Positions 1-7,971 of a stretch of 64,000 nucleotides of DNA are shown one piece after another. Made by a program: the position numbers and the translations under genes. The notes below the pieces were generated by a model that saw only the letters and a list, made by a program, of their open reading frames with translations, had not been told where the DNA came from and ran no database searches. Each line of letters begins with the position of its first letter. The stretch's first letter is position 1. Source of the DNA: Tsuneonella sediminis (GTDB taxonomy: Bacteria; Pseudomonadota; Alphaproteobacteria; Sphingomonadales; Sphingomonadaceae); the NCBI RefSeq assembly GCF_051912845.1, contig NZ_JBNCBU010000001.1, forward strand, positions 372,001 to 436,000, given 5' to 3'.

Positions 1-614
1 GCGAGGACCGCTGCGTGCTCGATTGCATCACGTCGCTGCAAAACGGCGCCGACCTGCTGTGGATCGAGACCGAAAAGCCGCATATCGGCCAGATCGGCGG
101 AATGCTCCGTCGCATCCGCGAGGTGATCCCCAACGCGAAGCTAGTGTACAACAATTCGCCGAGCTTCAACTGGACGCTGAACTTCCGCCAACAGGTGTAC
201 GATGCCTGGAAAGCGGCAGGCACGGACGTGAGCGGCTATGACCGCGACCGGCTGATGAGCGTGGACTACGACGGCACCGAGCTTGCCGCCGAGGCCGACG
301 AACGCATCCGGACCTTCCAGGCCGACGCCGCGCGCGAGGCGGGCATTTTCCACCACCTGATCACGCTGCCCACCTATCACACCGCGGCGCTCAGCACCGA
401 CAACCTCGCCCGCGAGTATTTCGGCGAGCAGGGCATGCTAGGGTACGTCAAGAACGTGCAGCGCGAGGAGATCCGCCAGGGCATCGCCTGCGTGAAGCAC
501 CAGAACATGGCCGGCAGCGATATAGGCGACGACCACAAGGAATATTTCGCGGGCGAGGCCGCCCTCAAGGCCGGGGGCGAACACAACACGATGAACCAGT
601 TCGCCGCCGCGTAA
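1..614 (+). CDS. aceA: Isocitrate lyase, C-terminal part (cut by window start)
   Basis: The gene is open from the window edge (frame starting at base 3); only about the last 200 residues are present. Isocitrate lyase splits isocitrate into glyoxylate and succinate in the cytoplasmic glyoxylate shunt. Visible family features are the W-I-E-T-E stretch, the N-N-S-P-S-F-N-W substrate loop, and a C-terminal helix region that includes the QREEIRQGIACVKHQ and GSDIGDDHKEYF stretches. The catalytic KKCGH loop lies upstream of the window. The shunt supports growth on acetate and fatty acids, which fits the PHA genes further on. A small ORF follows after 11 bases. Confidence 0.93.
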   Translation, partial: EDRCVLDCITSLQNGADLLWIETEKPHIGQIGGMLRRIREVIPNAKLVYNNSPSFNWTLNFRQQVYDAWKAAGTDVSGYDRDRLMSVDYDGTELAAEADERIRTFQADAAREAGIFHHLITLPTYHTAALSTDNLAREYFGEQGMLGYVKNVQREEIRQGIACVKHQNMAGSDIGDDHKEYFAGEAALKAGGEHNTMNQFAAA

Positions 615-625
615 GGAGAGAGAGG

Positions 626-814
626 ATGACGACGATGACCGAGGAACGCCCGCCCGAAACGAACGCCGGCCCCGGCCGCGCCCGCGCGCTGCTGTCGACC
701 GCCGATTTCCGGCTGCTGCGGACAGCGCTGACTGCCTACGCAAGGACGGTCGACGATCGCGACGAGCTGGCACGGATCAACGCGCTGCACCACCGGCTCG
801 GAACATACACCTGA
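626..814 (+). CDS. Small hypothetical protein downstream of aceA
   Basis: A 62-residue ORF starts 11 bases after the aceA stop, behind a strong Shine-Dalgarno stretch (AAGGAGAGAGAGG), so it is probably co-transcribed with aceA. The product is charged and soluble, with no signal peptide or membrane segment. Its C-terminal half (RLLRTALTAYARTVDDRDELARI) looks helical. I do not recognise the family. A second ATG four codons in is an alternative start. Placement and ribosome binding site support a real gene; function is unknown. Confidence 0.6.
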   Translation: MTTMTEERPPETNAGPGRARALLSTADFRLLRTALTAYARTVDDRDELARINALHHRLGTYT

Positions 815-838
815 GCTGACCAGCTCCTGGGGAGGAGC

Positions 839-876
839 GACGGCCGTCGGGGGACCCCCTTTCCCCGGCGGCCGTC
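839..876. terminator. GC-rich inverted repeat between convergent genes
   Basis: The arms GACGGCCG (839-846) and CGGCCGTC (869-876) are perfect complements, with a further G/C-rich stem inside. The repeat lies between the small ORF and the convergent permease. No T-run follows, so it is a weak or Rho-assisted terminator at best. Confidence 0.4.
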
Positions 877-900
877 AACGCATCGGCACCAGGCTGATCG

Positions 901-2700
901 TCACATGTTGTAGGTAATGACGAGCAGGATCGAGAGCGTGGTCGTCATCAGCAGGACCAGCGGAACACCGGTCCGGATGTAATCCCTGAACTCGTATCCG
1001 CCCTCGCCCATGATCAGCATGTTGGTCTGGTAGGCTATCGGCGTCGCGTAACAAAGATTGCAACCGAACAGCACGGCGAGGATCAGCGGTTCGGCCGGGA
1101 GGCCGAGCTGCTGTGCGATGTTGAACGCGATGGGGGTGCCTACCGTCGCCGCGGTCGCGTTGCTGGCGAAATTGGTCAGCAAGGTAACGAACAGCATGAT
1201 GGCGGCCAGGACGGCAGCCGGACTTAGGAACTGCAGGCCCATCGCAAGCGCCTGGCCGAGCCAGGCGGCCGCCCCGGTATCGCCGATCAGGCGCCCGATG
1301 GCGATCGACGCTGCAACCAGCACGATCACCTTGGCAGACAGCGCGCGCCCCACCCGGTCGAACTTCACGCAGCCCGTCACGAACATGACGATCGCACCGG
1401 CCAGGGCCGAGATCGCGATCGGCAGAAAACCGATCGAAGCCAGCCCGACCGACCCGACCATGATCGCCGCCGCAAGCACTGCCTTCGATCGCCGGGGCAA
1501 TTCGCGCTTTCCCTCGAGCACCAGCAGGCTGTCGGCGCGCGCGAACGATTCGAGGTTTTCCGAAAGACCCATTACCAGCAGGACATCGCCCTCCGCGATG
1601 CGCAGGTCGCCCCCTTCGCTGTAATGGTCGCGCTCGCCCAGAAGGGTCTTGGGGCGGTGAATGCCGAGCACTGCCACGCCATAGAGGTCGGCGATGCCCG
1701 AGCTGGGGAGCGTGCGCTCGATGAGCCGCGAATCCGCGGTCACGGTCATCTCCACGACCGCGATGTCCTCGCCCGTCTCGGACGACTTGCGGCGGATCCG
1801 GTCGATCACCCACGCGGGTGCGACCTCACCCTTCAGCATCCTCATGGCGTCTTCGAGCGCACCGTGAGTGCCGCTGATCGTCAGCCGCTGCTGGACCTGC
1901 AAGGGTTCCGAGGGCTGATCGTGGAACTCGATCTCTGCCGGCAGCCTCGGCAGGACGGTGCTGAGATCCTGCCCGGTCAACGCGCTGTCCTCACCGATCC
2001 GCAGCCGCGCCACGAAGCGCCGCTCGGCATGGGCCGCTTCGGTCCTGTTGTCCTTGAGCAGCCGCGGCATCACCAGCCACAGGTAAGGCAGGGCGACGAG
2101 CGCCGCGGTGAGCACGATAGGCGTGAAATGGAACACGCCCATCTGCGGCATGCCCAGGTCCCGCGCGATCGACACGACGAGAACATTGGTCGACGTTCCG
2201 ATCGTCGTCGCCATCCCGCCGATGAGAACCGCCGCGTTGAGGGGTATAAGTGTCTTGGAGGCCGCCATCCCGCCGCGCATCGACAGACTCACGAAAATTG
2301 GGATGAGCAGCACGAGCACGGGCGTGTCGTTGACGCCCATCGAGAGGAAGAAGGCCATCGACAACGACACCAGAAGGCCGATGGTCTGATTGAACTTGAA
2401 GACCCGCTCGAGCACCCGAGCGAACGGTTCGAGCGCACCCGTGACGACAAGCCCCCGGCCCATGATCATCAGCGCGCAGATCGTGATCAGCGCGTAGTGC
2501 CCGAATCCCGAAAACGCGAGCGCAAGACCATCGGTCGGCTGGGTATGCGGCATCGGGAAGAAATACAGGCCGACGGCGATGACCGCGATCGTCAGGAGCG
2601 AAACGATCTCGGTGCTGAGCCGGCCGCGGGCAAAGCCGATGAACATCGCGACCGTCACGGCCATCGCGCCGATCGCATGATAACTGGGAGCGTCGATCAT
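901..2700 (-). CDS. SLC13-family permease with two TrkA-C (RCK_C) domains
   Basis: A 599-residue inner-membrane transporter of the divalent anion/Na+ symporter (SLC13/CitT-like) superfamily. Hydrophobic helices occupy roughly residues 1-210 and 405-599. Between them lies a cytosolic block of about 190 residues resembling two TrkA-C regulatory domains; the second contains the G-D-V-L-L-V-M-G motif near residue 375. The conserved N-D-T-P-V and G-T-S-T-N motifs (about 122 and 168) and a second N-F-A-S-N-A-T-A repeat in the C-terminal half match the paired helical-hairpin ion/substrate sites of the family. The substrate (dicarboxylate, sulfate or other) cannot be read from sequence. It is a single gene transcribed toward aceA; proximity to the glyoxylate shunt makes a C4-dicarboxylate plausible but unproven. 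Confidence 0.85.
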   Translation of the reverse strand: MIDAPSYHAIGAMAVTVAMFIGFARGRLSTEIVSLLTIAVIAVGLYFFPMPHTQPTDGLALAFSGFGHYALITICALMIMGRGLVVTGALEPFARVLERVFKFNQTIGLLVSLSMAFFLSMGVNDTPVLVLLIPIFVSLSMRGGMAASKTLIPLNAAVLIGGMATTIGTSTNVLVVSIARDLGMPQMGVFHFTPIVLTAALVALPYLWLVMPRLLKDNRTEAAHAERRFVARLRIGEDSALTGQDLSTVLPRLPAEIEFHDQPSEPLQVQQRLTISGTHGALEDAMRMLKGEVAPAWVIDRIRRKSSETGEDIAVVEMTVTADSRLIERTLPSSGIADLYGVAVLGIHRPKTLLGERDHYSEGGDLRIAEGDVLLVMGLSENLESFARADSLLVLEGKRELPRRSKAVLAAAIMVGSVGLASIGFLPIAISALAGAIVMFVTGCVKFDRVGRALSAKVIVLVAASIAIGRLIGDTGAAAWLGQALAMGLQFLSPAAVLAAIMLFVTLLTNFASNATAATVGTPIAFNIAQQLGLPAEPLILAVLFGCNLCYATPIAYQTNMLIMGEGGYEFRDYIRTGVPLVLLMTTTLSILLVITYNM

Positions 2701-2787
2701 GTGGCGCGGGTGAATCCCAGAGGGCGCGCGGGATTACAAGCGATTATCGCCAACACGGGCCGGGTCCGCAGGATATCGCCCGATGCA

Positions 2788-2871
2788 TGGTGCCCCTGGC
2801 CCGACTCGAACGGGCACGTCCGAAGACAAACGATTTTGAGTCGTTCGCGTCTACCATTCCGCCACAGGGGC
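2788..2871 (-). tRNA. tRNA-Leu (anticodon CAA)
   Basis: On the minus strand the acceptor arms GCCCCTG and CAGGGGC pair, followed by discriminator A and an encoded CCA (2788-2790). The anticodon stem AACGA/TCGTT encloses loop CTCAAAA, giving anticodon CAA. The long variable arm is typical of class II leucine tRNA. The T-arm sequence GTTCGAGTC is canonical. Confidence 0.95.
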
Positions 2872-2950
2872 CCCGCAGCGCCGCGTGCCTTAGCGGCACC
2901 TTGCGCGGTCGGCTATAGCCTGATTGCAACTCGCAGGCTGAAGCCCCGAG

Positions 2951-3769
2951 CTATTTGAGGGCGGTCGCCAGAGCCTTGTGCAGCTTGGAGTGCAACCCGT
3001 CGTTCGCGGCGAGAACCTGGCGGTCGCAGACCGGCTGGGACCGCCCGCGGTAGTCGGTCACGAAACCGCCGGCCTCGCGCACGAGAAGGCAGCCCGCGGC
3101 CGTGTCCCACGGGGCAAGGTCGCTTTCCCAGAACCCGTCGAACCTGCCCGCGGCAACCCAGGCGAGATCGAGCGAGGCCGCGCCGAACCGGCGGATTCCG
3201 GCCACCTGCGGCCCGATCGCCGCCAGGACCCTGGTCCACTCGGCGAAATCACCGTGGCCCCCATAGGGTATTCCGGTCGCGATCAACGCGTCCGACAACC
3301 GCCCCCGGCTCGATACCCGCAGGCGCCCGTCGTGCAGCCATGCGCCGCGGCTCTTTTCGGCCCAGAAGGTTTCATCGGTAATCGGCTGGTATACGACAGC
3401 CGCGGTTACCTCGCCCCATCCCTTGCCGTCCAGGGTCGGCTCCTGCACCGCGATCGAAATCGCGAAATGCGGGATGCCGTGGAGAAAGTTGCTGGTGCCG
3501 TCGAGCGGGTCGACGATGAAACGGGGCTGCCCCTCTTCGCCGGGGATCTCGCCGCCCTCTTCCATCAGGAAGCCCCAGCCCGGACGCGCCGCCTTGAGCT
3601 CGTCCCAGATGGTGCGCTCGGCGATTCGATCGGCCTTCGAGACGAAGTCCGACGGACCCTTGCGGCTGACCTGGAGGTGCTCGACCTCGCCGAAATCGCG
3701 CCTGAGCTTGCCGCCCGCCTTGCGCGCGGCCTTTTCCATCACCCGGATGAGGCCCGAGATTGCCGCCAT
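2951..3769 (-). CDS. Inositol monophosphatase family protein
   Basis: The product is 272 residues. Family motifs are the metal-binding E-E pair near 70, D-P-L-D-G-T-S-N-F at 87-95 and W-D-T-A-A-G at 221-226, so the two/three-metal phosphatase site is intact. Members (SuhB, CysQ-like) hydrolyse inositol phosphates or related sugar or nucleotide phosphates in the cytoplasm; which one cannot be told. The start was taken at the ATG giving MAAISGL, five bases after the EF-P stop, because the longer open frame runs into efp. It probably forms an operon with efp. Confidence 0.9.
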   Translation of the reverse strand: MAAISGLIRVMEKAARKAGGKLRRDFGEVEHLQVSRKGPSDFVSKADRIAERTIWDELKAARPGWGFLMEEGGEIPGEEGQPRFIVDPLDGTSNFLHGIPHFAISIAVQEPTLDGKGWGEVTAAVVYQPITDETFWAEKSRGAWLHDGRLRVSSRGRLSDALIATGIPYGGHGDFAEWTRVLAAIGPQVAGIRRFGAASLDLAWVAAGRFDGFWESDLAPWDTAAGCLLVREAGGFVTDYRGRSQPVCDRQVLAANDGLHSKLHKALATALK

Positions 3770-3774
3770 TGCGC

Positions 3775-4338
3775 CTATCCCGCCTTGCCGACGTAGGCCT
3801 GTTCGTAAACGTCGACCACGATCCGGGTGCCGCTTTCGATGTGCGGCGGGACCATGATGCGTACGCCGTTGTCGAGCATGGCCGGCTTGTAGCTGGACGA
3901 CGCGGTCTGCCCCTTCACCACCGCATCGGCCTCGACGATCGTGGCTTCCACCTGCTGGGGAAGTTCGACGGAGATGGGCTTTTCGTCCCACAGTTCGAGC
4001 ATGACCTCCATGCCGTCCTGAAGGAACGGGCGCGCGTCACCGAGCAGGTCCGAAGGGAGGGTGATCTGCTCGTAGGTGTCCTTGTCCATGAACACCAGCA
4101 TGTCGCCGTCCTCGTAGAGGAACTGGTAGTCCTTGGTGTCGAGCCGCACCTTCTCGACCGTGTCGGCGCTGCGGAAGCGGACATTGGTCTTGCGGCCGTC
4201 CTGCAGGTTCTTCATCTCGACCTGCATGTAGGCACCGCCCTTGCCCGGCTGGGTGTGCTGGATCTTGGCGACCTTCCAGATGCCGCCCTCGTATTCGAGG
4301 ATGTTGCCGGGACGGATGTCCACGCCGGAAATCTTCAT
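3775..4338 (-). CDS. efp: Elongation factor P
   Basis: The 187-residue protein has the normal EF-P length. EF-P binds ribosomes stalled at consecutive prolines and promotes peptide bond formation. The three-barrel fold is represented by an N-terminal KOW-like domain (residues 1-65), a middle OB domain, and a C-terminal OB domain with the conserved I-E-S-G-T-R-I-V-V motif. The modification-site loop around residue 34 is G-K-G-G-A, where the tip residue is G or A and not the Lys modified in E. coli. Classical lysylation at that position is therefore unlikely. The start ATG (MKISGVDIRPG) is the family start. Inositol monophosphatase follows after five bases. Confidence 0.95.
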   Translation of the reverse strand: MKISGVDIRPGNILEYEGGIWKVAKIQHTQPGKGGAYMQVEMKNLQDGRKTNVRFRSADTVEKVRLDTKDYQFLYEDGDMLVFMDKDTYEQITLPSDLLGDARPFLQDGMEVMLELWDEKPISVELPQQVEATIVEADAVVKGQTASSSYKPAMLDNGVRIMVPPHIESGTRIVVDVYEQAYVGKAG

Positions 4339-4476
4339 GGGTGGGTGCTTTCGTTGCGGATGGTTCACGCGCTGCCGCAAGGGCAGGCGCACTGCGCGGC
4401 GCGCCTTAGCCGCTCGCCCGCGTCGCGGCAAGCTGGACGGTAGCGGGCGCGGGGGCTGTTTGCTAGGCAGGCGGGA

Positions 4477-4851
4477 ATGGCCCTGCGATACCTTCTTTCA
4501 CCCATCCTCGTCCTGTGCCTTGGCATCGCGGGACAGGCTGCGCACGCGCAGGGTCGGCTCGGGACTCTCGAGCCCGGTCGCTACCTCTGCGAGTTGCCGG
4601 GCGATGCCGCGGGACCGGCTTCGATCCCGATCGAGGGCGCGTGGTTCGATATCGTCAACGCGTCGAGTTATGCCGGTGCCGAGGGCCGGGGAACCTACCT
4701 GCTGACCGGAAAGTCGGTTGTTTTTACCCGCGGGCCGATGGAAGGAATGAAGTTCGTCCGGACGGGTGCGCGCACGCTGAAGTCGGAAGGCCTTTCGGGC
4801 GAGCTTGCCAACATGCGCTGCGTGCGAAGCGGACGCGGCGCGGCTGACTAG
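4477..4851 (+). CDS. Small secreted hypothetical protein
   Basis: A 124-residue product with a clear Sec signal peptide: hydrophobic core LLSPILVLCLGIA and a probable AHA-QG cleavage near residue 25. The mature part is about 100 residues, with two cysteines (near 38 and 115) that could form a disulfide, and a short beta-rich pattern (RYLCELPG, GTYLLTGKSVVF). I do not recognise the family. The gene converges on the M23 peptidase gene, overlapping it by four bases at the stop codons. It is likely periplasmic. Confidence 0.75.
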   Translation: MALRYLLSPILVLCLGIAGQAAHAQGRLGTLEPGRYLCELPGDAAGPASIPIEGAWFDIVNASSYAGAEGRGTYLLTGKSVVFTRGPMEGMKFVRTGARTLKSEGLSGELANMRCVRSGRGAAD

Positions 4852-5525
4852 CGCGCGGACCTTGCCAGAAGCGGATAGGGGTTGATCGCGGTCGCAGGCT
4901 CCCACCACTTGGCCTCCGGCGTGGTCCGCATGATCGCGAAATGAAGGTGAGGCGCGTTGGCGCTCGCATTCCCGGTCGATCCCACGCTGCCCAGTCTCTG
5001 GCCACGGCGGATCTTCTGCCCCTCCTTCAAGCCCGTCGCGTAATCCTTGAGATGGGCGTAATAATAGATCGCGCGGCCATCGACGGAGCGGACGTAGATC
5101 GTCTTGCCGCCGGCATCGGAGAGGAACAGCCGTTCCACAGTGCCGGGCGCGCTGGCAACCACGGTGGTTCCTTCGGGCGCCATGATGTCGAGCGCGGAAT
5201 GCAGCCGTTCGCCCCCACCCCGCTCGTCGGTAAACGTGTCCGTCAATTCGCCCGGACGTACGCCAAGTACGGGGATCATAAGCGAATTGGAATTTCCCGA
5301 CGGCGGCATCGTCGTCTCGCTGGTATCGAGCGAGGGCGCCGCCATGGTGCCGTCGCTCGCGACGGGACGGGGGCTCGGGGCGGCCTCGGCCGGATGGGTT
5401 CGATCGACCTGTCCCACGCCGCGTGCCCGTTCCATCAAGGTGCCGCCAAACACGATCCAGAACGCGCTCGTGAGCGTCACGGTGACGATAATCGTCAGGA
5501 CACGGTCGAGAAGCCGCAGTCCCAT
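4848..5525 (-). CDS. M23-family metallopeptidase (LytM/peptidoglycan endopeptidase type)
   Basis: The product is 225 residues, with an N-terminal membrane anchor (about residues 8-27), a Pro/Ala/Ser-rich linker and a C-terminal peptidase M23 domain. The Zn ligands are visible: H109 and D113 in HSALD, H193 and H195 in PHLHF, with H158 as the catalytic-type His in YAHLKD. The full set is present, so the enzyme is probably an active cell-wall cross-link hydrolase facing the periplasm, not a degenerate LytM activator. It lies directly downstream (one-base gap) of an L,D-transpeptidase gene, so the two wall-remodelling enzymes are probably co-expressed. Confidence 0.9.
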   Translation of the reverse strand: MGLRLLDRVLTIIVTVTLTSAFWIVFGGTLMERARGVGQVDRTHPAEAAPSPRPVASDGTMAAPSLDTSETTMPPSGNSNSLMIPVLGVRPGELTDTFTDERGGGERLHSALDIMAPEGTTVVASAPGTVERLFLSDAGGKTIYVRSVDGRAIYYYAHLKDYATGLKEGQKIRRGQRLGSVGSTGNASANAPHLHFAIMRTTPEAKWWEPATAINPYPLLARSAR

Positions 5526-5526
5526 C

Positions 5527-6759
5527 TTAGGCCACGAACTCGACCTTGGTGCCGGGCTTGACCATCTGCGCGAGCCGGGCCGCGTCCCAGTTGGTCAGGC
5601 GGACGCAACCATGGCTCTGCGCACGGCCGATCGTCTGGGGTTCGGGCGTGCCGTGGATGCCGTAATGCTCCTTGCTCAGATCGATCCAGACGACGCCGAC
5701 AGGCCCGTTGGGTCCCGGGGGAAGCGTCTGCTTTTCGTCACTGTCGGGGACGTCCCAGAACAGCTCGGGATTGTAGGCGAAAGGCGGGTTGCGCGCGACC
5801 CCGTTCACCTTCCAGTCGCCAAGCGGCAGTGGGTCGTGCCTGGAACCGGTCGTGACCGTGAAGACGGTCACGAGCTTTCCTGCCCCGTCGTATCCCTTGA
5901 GCGTGCCACCGCTCTTGCTGACGACCACCCGGGTGACCTGGGGTTGCTCGGTGCCGATGCCGAGGCTCTGGAGCGTCTGCTGCCAGTCGGGATCGTCGAC
6001 CGCGCCTGGCGCGATGCGGTCCGCGCCGATGTTGGGCACCCTGACGAGCTGCCCGGCTTGGAATGTGGACGGCAGGGGCGACAGGTCGGGATCGCCGGTT
6101 CCGCTCGCCGTGGGTGTCGGCGATGGAGAGGACGAGCCGCTCGCCCGGGGCGTGGCCACGGGGCTTTGCATTGCCGCCGTCTCCATGCCAGCAGGTCGGC
6201 CGCCCGGGTTGAGCATCTTGAGCGTATCGACAGTCGTGTGAAACCGCTCGGCGAGCTTTTCATCGAGGCTCTGGTAGCCGAGGCGGTCGAGCTTCGCCTG
6301 GTCGGCCGCGTCTTCCGGGGTCCGGGCATAGTCCAGCGTGCCCCATTCCTCGGGAATGCGGACCACGCGCGTAGCGGGTATCGTTCGCCACCGCTCGAGC
6401 CGGGCGCGCGTCGGTTCGTCGATCTCGCCGGTTACCGTCAGGCCATTGGCCTCCTGGAAGCCCTCAATGGCATTTTCGGTCGAAAGGCCCGCCTTGCCGT
6501 CGATGACGCCTGGGCCGAAGCCGAGCCGATCGAGGACAACCTGCGCCTGCATGACCGGCCGGTTTTCGGAGTCAGGGATATTCGGCACGTCCGCCGTAGT
6601 GTCACCGCCGTCTCGCGAGGCCATGCTATCGGCAAGGTTCTCCGTCGTCCGGTTGACCGACCGGTCCGCCGCGGCGGAATCCTCGCTGTCGCGGTCCGTG
6701 CCGTTAAGGCCGCAGGCGCTTAGCCCGAACAGACAGACGGCGGCTAAGATCTTGTGCAA
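5527..6759 (-). CDS. L,D-transpeptidase lipoprotein with peptidoglycan-binding domain
   Basis: The product is 410 residues if it starts at TTG 6759, which gives a lipoprotein signal (hydrophobic core, lipobox L-S-A-C) and sits behind an AAGGGG ribosome site. The longer open frame runs backward into thiE and is rejected. After the lipobox come a low-complexity linker, a PG_binding_1-like domain (about 50-115), a Pro/Ser/Thr linker, and a C-terminal YkuD domain. Its active site reads H-G-T-P then S-H-G-C-V-R-L, with nucleophile Cys near 385. YkuD enzymes form 3-3 cross-links or attach proteins to peptidoglycan; the target is unknown. It is adjacent to the M23 peptidase. Confidence 0.88.
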   Translation of the reverse strand: MHKILAAVCLFGLSACGLNGTDRDSEDSAAADRSVNRTTENLADSMASRDGGDTTADVPNIPDSENRPVMQAQVVLDRLGFGPGVIDGKAGLSTENAIEGFQEANGLTVTGEIDEPTRARLERWRTIPATRVVRIPEEWGTLDYARTPEDAADQAKLDRLGYQSLDEKLAERFHTTVDTLKMLNPGGRPAGMETAAMQSPVATPRASGSSSPSPTPTASGTGDPDLSPLPSTFQAGQLVRVPNIGADRIAPGAVDDPDWQQTLQSLGIGTEQPQVTRVVVSKSGGTLKGYDGAGKLVTVFTVTTGSRHDPLPLGDWKVNGVARNPPFAYNPELFWDVPDSDEKQTLPPGPNGPVGVVWIDLSKEHYGIHGTPEPQTIGRAQSHGCVRLTNWDAARLAQMVKPGTKVEFVA

Positions 6760-6851
6760 TGCTGGTCCCCTTGCCGGGACGCGACCCGTCCCTCGCCTAG
6801 GCAACGGGCGAACCTGAAAAAATATCCGCCGCGTGCCACACCCCCGGGTTC

Positions 6852-7478
6852 TCAGCCGTCTGCCGCCTGCACGATTGCCTTGTGGAACGCCGCGACGTTC
6901 GCGGCCGGTTCGCCCTCCCATACCGCGGCCGAAACCGCGAGAAAATCGGCGCCCGCACGGACCAGTGGTGCGCAGTTGTGCGGCGTGATTCCGCCGATCG
7001 CGACGCATGGGATCTCGAACAGTTCCTGCCACCAGGCCAGGAGATCGGGCTCGGGCCGGTGCTCGCTCGCCTTGGTCGTGCTGGGGAAGAATGCACCGAA
7101 CGCGACGTAGTCCGCGCCCGCCTCGCCCGCTTCCATCGCGAGGTGGCGGCTTGCATGGCAGGTGACCCCGATCTGCGCCTCCCGGCCCAGGATTTCGCGG
7201 GCCTCGCGCACGTCGCCGTCGCCCTGGCCGAGATGGACGCCGTCGGCTCCCAGGCGCCTTGCAAGCGGGACACTGTCGTTGACGATGAAGGCGCAATCGT
7301 GTGCGGCGCAGATTTCCTGCAGCGGCCGGGCAAGGCGGGCCGCTTCGTGCTGGTCGACGCCCTTCACCCGAAACTGGAACGCGGCGACATCGCCGCCATC
7401 GAGGGCGGCCTTGAGGCTGTCGGCAAAGGGACCGTCCACTTCGGGCGGCGAAATCAGGTAAAGCTGGCTGATGGTCAT
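6852..7478 (-). CDS. thiE: Thiamine-phosphate synthase
   Basis: ThiE condenses HMP-pyrophosphate with thiazole phosphate to thiamine phosphate. The product is 208 residues with a TIM-barrel pattern: FQFRVKG (pyrophosphate-binding region), FIVNDSVPLARRLGADGVHLGQ (a classic ThiE stretch), a GVTCHA segment and VAIGGITPHN. The start was placed at the ATG giving MTISQLYLIS, since the longer frame adds a basic, non-homologous tail. No other thiamine genes are near. An L,D-transpeptidase lies 92 bases downstream and a divergent lipoprotein gene upstream. Confidence 0.92.
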   Translation of the reverse strand: MTISQLYLISPPEVDGPFADSLKAALDGGDVAAFQFRVKGVDQHEAARLARPLQEICAAHDCAFIVNDSVPLARRLGADGVHLGQGDGDVREAREILGREAQIGVTCHASRHLAMEAGEAGADYVAFGAFFPSTTKASEHRPEPDLLAWWQELFEIPCVAIGGITPHNCAPLVRAGADFLAVSAAVWEGEPAANVAAFHKAIVQAADG

Positions 7479-7566
7479 CGCTTCGCGTCGTAGGCGCGTA
7501 TGACCGGTTCGTCGATACGGCGGCAATTCAGGTGCATGAAAGCAAATGCAGCGTTATGGTCGCGCG

Positions 7567-7971
7567 ATGACGAAGTCCATGAACCGCCTGTTGCCCGCGC
7601 TCTTCGCAGTTCCGCTGCTCGGCGCCTGCGCGGTCGTGCCCGATGCCCCGATCGTCGCCGGCACGCCGCAACCACCGGGCTATGCCGTCCCCTTCGACGT
7701 GCCGGTGCAGGTGGGCGACCTCGTCCTCACGCCCAAGAAGCTTGTCGAGGACAGTCGCTGTCCGACGAACGCCCGCTGCGTCTGGGCGGGTCGGGTCGTG
7801 GTCACGACCCGGATCGACGGCGCGGGCTGGCGCGAGACGAAGGATCTCACGCTGGGCGAGACATATGGAACCCACGGGCAGATGGTCGCGCTCGCGAGGG
7901 TCATGCCCGAGCGCACGACGCAGGACGCGATCGGCCCGAGCGATTACCGCTTCGTCTACGAGTCCCGCTGA
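7567..7971 (+). CDS. Small lipoprotein with paired-cysteine motif
   Basis: A 134-residue product with a lipoprotein signal peptide (basic start, hydrophobic core, lipobox L-L-G-A-C, lipidated Cys near 21). The mature domain holds a D-S-R-C-P-x(5)-C-V-W-A-G motif that I have seen in many small exported proteobacterial proteins without a known role. The two cysteines could form a disulfide. An in-frame ATG seven codons upstream and another four codons downstream are alternative starts. The gene is divergent from thiE and convergent with the next gene, overlapping it by 16 bases at the 3' end. Confidence 0.75.
   Translation: MTKSMNRLLPALFAVPLLGACAVVPDAPIVAGTPQPPGYAVPFDVPVQVGDLVLTPKKLVEDSRCPTNARCVWAGRVVVTTRIDGAGWRETKDLTLGETYGTHGQMVALARVMPERTTQDAIGPSDYRFVYESR

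Noticed and set aside
1624..2958. Long plus-strand frame opposite the SLC13 permease
   Set aside because: Arg/His/Asp-rich, no recognisable domain, lies antisense to a clear transporter gene; typical shadow frame of a GC-rich genome.
7162..7461. Plus-strand frame opposite thiE
   Set aside because: Shadow of the thiE gene; Arg/Ser-rich.
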